Position numbers and translations under genes: made by a program
The notes under the pieces: generated by a model
Database searches by the model: none
What the model was told of the DNA's origin: nothing
The model's input: only the letters and a program-made list of their open reading frames with translations
Part shown: positions 53,139 through 61,400 of the stretch, piece by piece
Layout: each line of letters starts with the position of its first letter
Position numbering within the stretch: position 1 is the first letter of the stretch
NCBI GenBank assembly: GCA_947483555.1
Contig: CANKMW010000024.1
Coordinates: 1-64,000 of the forward strand
Origin: Myxococcales bacterium
GTDB lineage: Bacteria > Myxococcota_A > Polyangia > Haliangiales > Haliangiaceae
Reading direction: 5' to 3'
Length of the DNA: 64,000 nucleotides

Positions 53139-54757
53139 GGCGCACCGCCGCGGTGGCGCTTGCGGAACGCCGGCGAGGTCGCGATGGTGCGGAAGACGTC
53201 GACCAGGTCGCGATCGCTGTCCTCGAAGCGACCATGGTAGCCGCGCCGGGTCGCGGCGCCGATCTGGTCGGTGAACGCCTGACCGAAGGCGTGATGCGCG
53301 AGCTGGTCGACCACGCAGCGCGCGACCTGTTCGCTGTCGGCGAGCGCGGCCGCCAGCTCGACGGCCCCGTCGACGTCGTGCACGTCGTCGCCGATCAGCA
53401 GGCGAGCCGTGGCCTCGACCAGTTGGTCGATCGGATCGATCGCGCGCCAGCGGCCGAGACCGTCGAAGTGATGGAGGGCGCGGCCGGGTGGATCGATGAC
53501 CCGGTGGCAACCGCGGCAATAGAGATGAGCGGCGCGGTAGTGGGCGAACTGCGACTCCGACAGCTGGCTGGTCAGCGGCGCCACGCCGGCGATGGCATCG
53601 AACGGCGGCCGGCCGAGCTCGGGGGTGCACAGGAGGTGACGGTGGATGAAGATGCCGCGCCGGATGATCGACTCCTGGCGCGCGGTGGCCAGGCTGGTGA
53701 GCAGGCTGGCGTGGGTCAGGATGCCGGCCCGCTGCTGTGGATCGTGGTCGATCGGGACGAAGGCGTCGGCGGCGGCGCCAGCGCTCGGGCCCGGCAGCCC
53801 GTAGTGGGCTGCCAGGCGCGCGTCGGCGAACGACGCCCGCGAGCCGAGCAGGTCGCGCAGGCTACCGCGACGCCGCCAGAGCACGTCGCGGACGAAGCGC
53901 TCGGTCTCGCCGAACATGCTGACCCGCAGCCCGGGATCGAGGTCCGGAAACAGCAGCGGGTCCTTGCCGGTCTCGAGCACCTGCCACACCTCGAGCCAGT
54001 CGAGCGCGACCGCCACCAGGTGGTCCTGGACCCGGGGCAGCGCCAGCAAGCGATCGACCTGGGCGGCGAGCACGTCGGGGTCAGCGAGCGAGCCATCGCC
54101 GGCCGCCGCCCACAGCGCCGGATCGGGGATCGAGTCGAGCAACAGGAACGACAGCTCGGCGGCCAGCTCGTGGGGGGACAGCTCGACGACCTCGGTGGTC
54201 GCGGTCGCGGGGCCCAGCTCGCTGCGGTAGAGAAAGTCGGGCGCTTGCAGGACGGCCTCGATCACCAGGGCGAAGCCGGCGGCCTCGCCGCCGTCGGCGC
54301 GGCCGAGCTCGAACATCGACCACAGCGCCGCGGCCTCGGCGCCGTCGAGCGGGCGGCGGAACGCTCGCCCCGCCACCTCCTCGACCCGGGCGCGGGCGCA
54401 GGCGCCATCGCTGGCCGGGCAGCCCAGCGCTGCGGCGTCGGCGGCCAGCTCGGCCGCGATGACCTCGGCCGCGATGCGGTACTGCACCAGCAGCGGCGCG
54501 TCGACGGCGATCACGTCCTCGTGGATGAACTGGTGGGCCGCGGTGCCGGGCGTGCGGAGTGGCGGCACGGTGACGTCGCCGAGCAGATCGCGCACCACGT
54601 TGCCGTACTGGGCGTCGGTGATGAGGCGGACCCGGGCCGGCACCGGCGCCTGGTCGGCGATCGGCGGCTCGCCACCGTCACACGCAGCACCAATGGTGGC
54701 GACCGCGCCGACCAGAAACCCGAGGAGCCGACCGAGCGCCACGCCCCATCTTGCCAC
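53135..54757 (-). CDS. DUF1592-type (DUF1587/1588/1595) protein with haem-like motif
   Basis: The 540-residue lipoprotein-like product (signal peptide ending GAVATIGAACDGG) matches the DUF1592 group. Typical segments are RLITDAQYGNVVRDLLGD, RAFRRPLDGAEAAAL, AVLQAPDFLYRSE and RAGILTHASLLTSLA. CRGCHRVIDPPG near residue 415 is a CxxCH motif and could bind haem. The gene overlaps its DUF1552 partner by four bases. The pair is a recognised association, but its function is not known. The start is a GTG. Confidence 0.85.
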   Translation of the reverse strand: MARWGVALGRLLGFLVGAVATIGAACDGGEPPIADQAPVPARVRLITDAQYGNVVRDLLGDVTVPPLRTPGTAAHQFIHEDVIAVDAPLLVQYRIAAEVIAAELAADAAALGCPASDGACARARVEEVAGRAFRRPLDGAEAAALWSMFELGRADGGEAAGFALVIEAVLQAPDFLYRSELGPATATTEVVELSPHELAAELSFLLLDSIPDPALWAAAGDGSLADPDVLAAQVDRLLALPRVQDHLVAVALDWLEVWQVLETGKDPLLFPDLDPGLRVSMFGETERFVRDVLWRRRGSLRDLLGSRASFADARLAAHYGLPGPSAGAAADAFVPIDHDPQQRAGILTHASLLTSLATARQESIIRRGIFIHRHLLCTPELGRPPFDAIAGVAPLTSQLSESQFAHYRAAHLYCRGCHRVIDPPGRALHHFDGLGRWRAIDPIDQLVEATARLLIGDDVHDVDGAVELAAALADSEQVARCVVDQLAHHAFGQAFTDQIGAATRRGYHGRFEDSDRDLVDVFRTIATSPAFRKRHRGGAP

Positions 54758-54772
54758 CCGCGCGCCGCGCGC

Positions 54773-55047
54773 CTAACAGCCAAATAGCGCGATCACCGCC
54801 GTGATGTTGTAGCAGTAGTACCACTGGCCCTGCCGACACCAGGTGTCGTGGCGAGCGCAGCCGTGGTGGTAGCAGCAGTTGCCGCACACCCACGACCAGC
54901 ACGAGCAGCCCGGTCCACACATGCCGTAGCAGTCGTTGGCGGTCGGCCGCGAGCAGAACGCGTTGTCACCGATGGTGTCGAGCGGCGGCAGCTCGACGGC
55001 GAGCGCGTCGGCGCTCTGCCGCGCCAGCTTGTGCAGCGCCAGGCTGC
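54773..55047 (-). pseudogene. Cys-rich protein remnant, N-terminus lost
   Basis: The frame ending at 54773 encodes a Cys-rich C-terminus: GDNAFCSRPTANDCYGMCG, then CSCWSWVCGNCCYHHGCARH and DTWCRQGQWYYCYN, ending ALFGC. Fourteen cysteines occur within about 70 residues, as in disulfide-rich secreted proteins. No ATG, GTG or TTG is in frame before the internal Met of CYGMCG. The frame runs upstream into a GAGCCC tandem repeat (read as Ala-Arg) and a REP element, so the original 5' end has been lost or replaced. A CTG start is not excluded. Confidence 0.55.
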
Positions 55048-55101
<54 letters not shown>

Positions 55102-55123
55102 CTTCGACAGGCTCAGGACAGGC
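55102..55123. repeat. REP-like repetitive element
   Basis: CTTCGACAGGCTCAGGACAG plus two bases matches the widespread short repeat whose translations read PFDRLRTG or CPELVEG-like peptides. It contains a partial inverted repeat (CCT..AGG). It sits between the convergent ends of a hexanucleotide array and a coding region. Confidence 0.65.
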
Positions 55124-55128
55124 CGTCG

Positions 55129-55662
55129 TCAGCGCCGGTCGTCGAGGCGACGCAACCAGCCGCGCGGCGCCTCGATGATCGAGCGGGCCGTGAGCGCCTC
55201 GCGCTGCTCGCCGAACAGGATCTCCAGCGTGCGGCCCAGGCGCACCACGCCGCGCTCGAGGGTGGCGCTGGCCTCGGCGTCGCGCTCGACCGCGTCGGCG
55301 AACTGCTGCCAGGTCTCGGCGCAGGCCAGGAGCGGGGCCTGGATGCGGTCACGCGCCACCCGGGCCCGACGATCGTGGCTGGCGTCGTCGTCGATCCGCT
55401 CGATGGTCACCAGCGTGGCCCCGAACGCCTCGAGCATGTCGGGGCCGTGATCGCCGTAGTAGCGCATCATGCGACGCACGCCGTTGCGCGGGTCGTGGAC
55501 GCCGTCCTCGGCGACCTCGCACAGCTTGCGCAGGTGAACCGCGAGCCGCTCGTCGGGCTGGCCACCGGTGGCGCCGCAGGCGCCGCACGCGCCGCCGCGC
55601 ACGACCACCACACCAACGACGACCACCGCGAGCACCTTCCACCACGAGAATCGGCGAGCCAT
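55129..55662 (-). CDS. Membrane-anchored protein of unknown function
   Basis: The 177-residue product has one N-terminal membrane anchor (VLAVVVVGVVVVRGG) and a short Cys/Gly segment (GACGACGATGG). A charged helical domain follows: LRKLCEVAEDGVHDPRNGVRRMMRYYGD and CAETWQQFADAVERDAEASATL. I do not recognise a family. The start has a good ribosome site (GGAGG) upstream of ATG 55662. The stop is five bases before the REP element. The gene is divergent from the GX3 lipoprotein gene. Confidence 0.7.
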   Translation of the reverse strand: MARRFSWWKVLAVVVVGVVVVRGGACGACGATGGQPDERLAVHLRKLCEVAEDGVHDPRNGVRRMMRYYGDHGPDMLEAFGATLVTIERIDDDASHDRRARVARDRIQAPLLACAETWQQFADAVERDAEASATLERGVVRLGRTLEILFGEQREALTARSIIEAPRGWLRRLDDRR

Positions 55663-55836
55663 GGGTTCCTCCGCGGCACAGCGTACGCCCCCGTCACCGC
55701 GGGTGCCACCGACGACGTGGCCGCCGCGGCTGTGATTCCGCGCCACGCCCTGGCGCGCACCGGATACACCATGGCGACGAGATTCCGCTGGGTTGCAGCG
55801 TTGAATCCTGGAACCGACGTTGCACTGTCTGGGGCC

Positions 55837-56700
55837 GTGCGCTTCCCCCGCTCTGCCCTCGCTGCCCTGGCCGCGCTCGTCGTGGCCGGGACGGGCTGTG
55901 ATCGCCTCGATTGCTTCGACGGCGGGCCGCTCGAGATGTCGTACCGCGACGGCGAGACCGCCGCCCGGGCCGAGAACCAGACGGCGTTCGCCAGCGGGCA
56001 GCGCGACGGCCTGGCGGCGACCCGCGACGACGGCCTCCGCGACGGCTGGGACGACGGCTACGCCGATGGCTATGCCGATGGGTACGCTGACCAGTACCCT
56101 GACGGGTACAACGACGGCTGGAACGACGGCGGCGTCGGCGCGACCCAGGCTGGCTGCGACGCCGGCCAGGCCGCGGGCGACGGCGACGGATGGAACGCGG
56201 GATGGAGCGCCGGTCACGATGCCGGCTGGAACGCGGCCTGGAACGAAGGCTGGACGGCTGGCTGGGAGGCCGGTAACGCCACGTGCACGAAGGCGGCGCG
56301 CCGCGACGCGCCGGCCGACGAAGCGCCCGATCCCGAGGACGTCCTCGAATGCCGGCAACGCGGCCACGCCATCGCCGCCGATCCGACCGCGTACGCGCGC
56401 GGCCTCGCCGAGGGCCAGCGCCTGAACCCGGACTACCAGGCCGGCTACCGCGACGGCTATCCACCGGGCTGGGCGACCGGCGTCGGGCCCGGTCGCGATG
56501 CCGGGTGGCGCGACGGTTACGACGATGGTCACGCCGACGGCTGGGACGCCGGATACGACGCCGGCTACAGCAGCTGCTACCAGGACCTGTACGGCAGCGC
56601 CTACGACGATGGCTGGGTCGGCGGGTACGACGACGGCTGGAGCGATGGCTGGTCCGACGGCTACGACGACGGCTACGACGACGGCGCCAGCTGCTCGTGA
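55837..56700 (+). CDS. GX3-repeat lipoprotein
   Basis: The 287-residue product has a lipoprotein signal peptide (LAALAALVVAGTGC21). Most of the mature protein is a repeat with Gly every fourth residue and an aromatic next to it: GWDDGYADGYADGYAD, then NEGWTAGWEAGN, YRDGYPPGWATG, and VGGYDDGWSDGWSDGYDDGY. Asp fills the third position. This resembles the deca-GX3 motif of Yae1-type proteins, but here it is repeated over 200 residues on a lipid anchor. The regular spacing suggests a long extended or helical scaffold, possibly calcium binding. The start GTG is chosen because it places the signal peptide at the N-terminus. Confidence 0.75.
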   Translation: MRFPRSALAALAALVVAGTGCDRLDCFDGGPLEMSYRDGETAARAENQTAFASGQRDGLAATRDDGLRDGWDDGYADGYADGYADQYPDGYNDGWNDGGVGATQAGCDAGQAAGDGDGWNAGWSAGHDAGWNAAWNEGWTAGWEAGNATCTKAARRDAPADEAPDPEDVLECRQRGHAIAADPTAYARGLAEGQRLNPDYQAGYRDGYPPGWATGVGPGRDAGWRDGYDDGHADGWDAGYDAGYSSCYQDLYGSAYDDGWVGGYDDGWSDGWSDGYDDGYDDGASCS

Positions 56701-56756
56701 CCGGTCGAAGGCGCCGCTCGCGCCCCGGCCGCGACAGCTCCCGGGGCAGCCCGCGC

Positions 56757-56762
56757 TAGGAT
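56757..56762 (+). promoter_or_regulatory. Leaderless-type -10 hexamer (TAGGAT)
   Basis: TAGGAT ends six bases before the GTG at 56769. It is the only promoter-like signal close to the Hsp90-like operon. Confidence 0.5.
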
Positions 56763-56768
56763 GCGGCG

Positions 56769-58442
56769 GTGGACTCGCCCTACCGGAGCGCGCCGCGCGC
56801 GGACGACGTCGAGGCGCCCCGCGACGCCGGCATCGTGGGCGAGGTGGTGGCGCAGTTCGCCGACCCACTCGCCTTCTACCGCGAGCTGGTGCAGAACGCG
56901 ATCGACGCCGGCACGCCCACCGTCGAGGTCGAGGTGTCGTACGACGCCGAGGCCGGCGCGGTGCGCGCGCTGGTCCGCGATCGCGGTGACGGCATGGACC
57001 GCGACACCGTCGAGAACCACCTGCTGGTGCTGTTCCGCACCACCAAGGATCGCGATCCGACCAAGATCGGCAAGTTCGGGATCGGCTTCTCGTCGGTGCT
57101 GTCGCCCGCGCCGCGGGTGGTGGTGGTGCAGACCGTGCGTGCCGGCCGGCGGCTGACGCTCCACCTCCACCCCGATCTGAGCTACCAGCTGTTCGATGGC
57201 GGTGCCGCCACGCGCACCGGCACCTCGGTCGAGCTCGAGCTGGCGATGGCGCCCGGCCTGGTCGCCGACTTCGCGCGCCGCAGCCGCGAGGCGCTGGTGC
57301 GCTGGTGCCGCCACGCCGCGGTGCCGATCCAGTTCACGGCGCGCGACGAGCGCGGCGCGATCATCGATGAGGCCCGCGTCGACACGCCGCTGGCGCTCGA
57401 CGGCGCGCTGGTCGAGGTGCGCGGCGTGTCGGCCGACGGCGCCATCACCGCGGTGGTCGGCCTGCGTCCGCGCGCGGCGGCGTACGCCGGCTTCTTCAAC
57501 CGCGGCCTGATGCTGCACGAGACCGACGCCCCGCTGGCCGGTCGGGTGGCGTTCAAGGTGCTGGACTCGCGCCTCGGTCATACCTTGTCGCGCGACGACG
57601 TACGCCGCGACGACGCGTTCGAGCGTGCGATGACGCTGGTGCGTGATCTGGCCCGGCGCGCGCTCGCCCGCGCTGCTGCCGTTGCGCTCCGGCTCGCCGC
57701 CGAGCGCGACCTGGCGCGGTGGCGGGCGCTGTTCGAGGCGATCGACGCCAGCGACCTGACGCTCGAGCCCGAGGAATGGCTGGTGCCGCTGCTGCTCCCC
57801 GTCGACGGCGTGACCGCGGTGGCGCCGGCGATGCGGATGCGCAGCGTGGCCTGGGCGGCGCACGCGCAGACCCCGGTGGTCGAGGCGATGGCCGCCGCCG
57901 GCATCCCGGTGCTGGCGCTGTCGGCCGGCGGCATCGACGCCGAGGCGGTGAAGGCGCGCGTCGCGCGGACCGGCGACCTGCGGCTGATCGACGTCGCCGC
58001 GACGCTCACCCTGGTCGAGTCGGTGCCGCTGACCGTGGCCGACCACGCGCTGCTCGACCTGCTCGGCCACTTCCTCGAGCGCGCCGTGCGGCGTCCGCGC
58101 GCGATCGTGGTCGCCGATCTCAGCGGCCCGCTGGCGGTCCGGACCTGCGTCGCCGGCGGCGCCGACGACGCGCTGATCGAGATCGACGATCGGCGCTGGG
58201 TGATCGACCTCGAGGTCGGCACCCGCAACCCGATGGCGCGCTGGCGGCGACCCGCGCTGGTGTTGAACGCCGCCGACCCGCTGATCGCCGCCGCCCGCCG
58301 CCGCGCCGACGCGGATGGGGATGCCATCGGCGCCGCTTCGCTGCTGGCGCGCGCGGTGCTGCTGCAGCATCAGCGGCTCGACGCCGCCGCGTCCGAGGCC
58401 GTGCTGGCGGCCACCGTCGAGCGCCTCGAGGGATCACGGTGA
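56769..58442 (+). CDS. Hsp90-like GHKL ATPase
   Basis: The 557-residue protein has an N-terminal Bergerat fold of Hsp90 type. The N-box is RELVQNAIDAGT (Glu39, Asn43), G1 is DRGDGMD (Asp71) and G2 is GKFGIGFSS (101-109). All residues needed for ATP binding are present. The part after residue 200 keeps a few Hsp90-like traits (a middle domain with GFFNRGLML) but diverges from HtpG, and the length is smaller than HtpG's 620. So this is not the housekeeping chaperone. It overlaps the giant downstream gene by four bases (GTGA). An ATP-driven clamp acting with that partner is a reasonable inference. Confidence 0.85.
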   Translation: MDSPYRSAPRADDVEAPRDAGIVGEVVAQFADPLAFYRELVQNAIDAGTPTVEVEVSYDAEAGAVRALVRDRGDGMDRDTVENHLLVLFRTTKDRDPTKIGKFGIGFSSVLSPAPRVVVVQTVRAGRRLTLHLHPDLSYQLFDGGAATRTGTSVELELAMAPGLVADFARRSREALVRWCRHAAVPIQFTARDERGAIIDEARVDTPLALDGALVEVRGVSADGAITAVVGLRPRAAAYAGFFNRGLMLHETDAPLAGRVAFKVLDSRLGHTLSRDDVRRDDAFERAMTLVRDLARRALARAAAVALRLAAERDLARWRALFEAIDASDLTLEPEEWLVPLLLPVDGVTAVAPAMRMRSVAWAAHAQTPVVEAMAAAGIPVLALSAGGIDAEAVKARVARTGDLRLIDVAATLTLVESVPLTVADHALLDLLGHFLERAVRRPRAIVVADLSGPLAVRTCVAGGADDALIEIDDRRWVIDLEVGTRNPMARWRRPALVLNAADPLIAAARRRADADGDAIGAASLLARAVLLQHQRLDAAASEAVLAATVERLEGSR

Positions 58443-61400
58443 ACCTGCGCCGACCGCCGCCCGGGGCGCAGCTGTCGACCGGGCGTCTCCGCGTCGACGC
58501 GGCGCGCGCCATCGCCCGGCTGCGCGACTACCGGCTCGCCGATCCGACCGCCTGGATCCTCGAGGCGGTGCGGGCCGCGGTCGCGTCCGGGGCGACCCGG
58601 ATCTCGCTCGCCGGCGACGCCAACGACGTCTGGCTGCGCTGGGACGGACCGGCCTGGCCCGCCGACCAGCTGCCCGAGCTGTTCGACGAGCTGGTCAGTC
58701 CCGAGCCGGCGCGCGACGCCTACCATCGCCGGCTGCTCGCCGCCGCGGTCAACAGCGCCCTCGGCCTGGAACCGGCCTGGGTCGACGTGACCGCCATCGC
58801 TGGTGGAGCCGCGGCCCGGGTCCGGTTCACCCCCGCCACGGTCACGGCGGGCGACGACGGCACCGCGCCACTGCGCGAGCTGACCAGCGAGAACGTCAGC
58901 GTCCCCGAGGGCACGGACCAACCCGGCATGGTCGTGCACCTGCGCCGGCGCGCCGGGCTCGAGACCCTCGGCCGCTTCCTGCGTCTCGACGAGCCACCCG
59001 AGCTGACCCTGGCGCGCGCGGCGTGCGCCGACATCGCGGTGGCGATGACGATCGGCGGCGACCCGGTGGGGCGGACGGCGGGCCCCGGCGATCTGCTGCG
59101 GATCCCGCTCGGCGACGATCTCGACGGCTTCATCGCGCTGACCGATCCGGCGACGCTGGGCGTGCCGGGACGGGGGCAGCAACGGCAGCCGGTCTTCGAC
59201 GTCGCCGAGCTCGGGGTCCGCATCGTTCGCGAGTCGTGGCGACCGACGTCGCTCGGCGCCGTCGGCGACCCCGACGCCGCGGTCCCGATCCGCCTGTTCA
59301 TCGACGGACCGCGCATGCCGACCAACGCATCGCGGTCGCAGGTCCGCGCCGGCGATCACCCGATCACGGCGGCACGACGTCGCGGTGATGAGCTGATGCC
59401 GGTGCTGGTCGAGGAACTGGCGCGCGCCTGGCGTGCGATCCAGGGTGCCGGCGACGACGAGGTCGCTGCCAGCGACCCGATGCGCGTCGCCGCACTCACC
59501 TTGCTGGCGTCAGCGGTGGCCGGAGCCGCCTGGGATGAACGCGCCCGGGTCGCCCGCGGCCCGATGGCCACCGTCGCGGCGCTGCCGCTGGTGCGCAACG
59601 CGGTGGGCGCGTGGCGAGCGCCGTCGGCGTCGTGGCGGGACCTCGTGTACCGCGGCGGCGAGCCGCTGGCCGCCGAGCTCGCGCCCTGGCTCGGCTCGAT
59701 GCCGTGGATTCCTCCTCGGGATGCGGCCCACGTCCTGCTCGGCACCCAGGCCCCCGATCCCGGTGCAGCCCGGCGCGCGATCCGCTCGGCGGGGCGCCGG
59801 CTGCGGGCCCGGAACGACTTTCTGGCCGGCCCCGTCCACCCGGCGCGGGTCGCGCCGCGAGCCGGATCGAGAGTGCGCGCCAAGCTGGGCGCTGGCCCGG
59901 TCGGCTGCGTGCCGGACGACGCCTTCGCCGGCCTCGAGGGAGAGGTCTGCGTCGCGCCGATGCCAGGCCCCGGGCGGCTGACCCTGCTCCTGCAGGGTCG
60001 GCCGATCATGGCTGGATCGCTCGACGTGGCGCTCGCGATCGACGCCGTCGTCGGTGGCGCCGCGCTGATGCCCGACGAACGCTACCGAGGCGTCGCGGTC
60101 GACGCCGGCTACCGGCACGCCGAGCGCGCCGCGCGCCTGGCCACGATCCGCGCCATCGAGGCGCTGTGCGGCGACGACGACCACGCCGATGTCGAGATCA
60201 GCGCGCCGCGCTGGCGCGACGACGACCGCGCGCTGGTGATGGTGGCCCTGTCGATGGCACACGGCGACGGACTCGGCGTGCTCGACGGCACGCCGCTGGC
60301 GCAGGCGGCGGTGTGGCCGGCGCCCGACGGCAGCCACCACAGCCTGGCCGCCCTGCGTCGCGCGCGGGCGATCGGGGTCACCGACCGAGGCGACGACACC
60401 AGCGGCCCGGCTGGGCGCCAGCTGATCGTCGCCTCGGCGGCGGAGCGCGCGCTCCTGACCGCGCTGCTGGCTCCCGCCACCGTGGTGGTGACCTACACCG
60501 CCGCCCACGCCGCGCCCCGGATCGATCCGGCCGCCGCCCTGGCGCGTCAACTCGCCAACCGCACCGGCACGGCGGTGCTCGTGCGGCGCGCCGGCGCCCT
60601 GGCGGGCGCGATCAGCTTCGATCCGCGTGGCTCGACGCTGGCGCTGGTGCACCGCGGGCAGTCGCTCGGCGTGATGGAGCGCGTGCCGGCATACTTCGAC
60701 TGCGCGATCGCGATCGATAGCGACGCCATCGTGCCGGCGGACGACTGGCGTTCCGCGCGCGACGACGGTGGCGTCGCCGCCGCCGACCTCGACGCCTGGG
60801 AGCGCGCCCTGGCCCAGGCGACCGTGGTCGCGTTGCTCGGCGATCCGGTGCCCGAGCTGTTCGTGCCCCGGCGCCCGATCCGCCTCGACGACGCCACCGG
60901 GCGCGCGCTGTGCGACGCGCTGGTCCTGGGCACGCCCGAGGTCTTGCTCGGCCGCGACCTCGGCGAGCGGCTGGCAGGCCACCCCATGTTGTCCGTGCTC
61001 GGCGGTGACCGACTGTACTCGGCGCGCGAGCTCCGCGAGGCCTTCGCGGGCGGTCCCATCCCGGCCCTCGAGGCCACCCCGCTCGGCGTGGTGCCGTGGT
61101 TCTCCGACTGGCGCCCCCTGGTCGGCGGCGATGCCGTCCGTGGTCTGGTCGCGGCCCTGACCGGCGGCGTCGTCGTCGATGGCACCGACGAGCTGCAGCG
61201 CCGCCGGCGCGAGGGCGAGCGGCTGCGACGCCTGGTCGCCCACCGCCAGGGCGCGCTCGAGCCGCTCGATCTGCCGACCGAATGCGCCCCGATCCGGCTG
61301 CCGGCCGGCGGCGTAAGAGGCGTGGTCGGCATCGGACCGGACGCTCGCCTCGAAGCCGTGGTCGTGCTCGAGCAGCGGCGATTCTGCCGCCTCGTCTCGT

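Noticed and set aside
56769..58442. Annotation as housekeeping HtpG
   Set aside because: The ATP site matches but the middle and C-terminal parts do not, and the gene is coupled to a giant partner.
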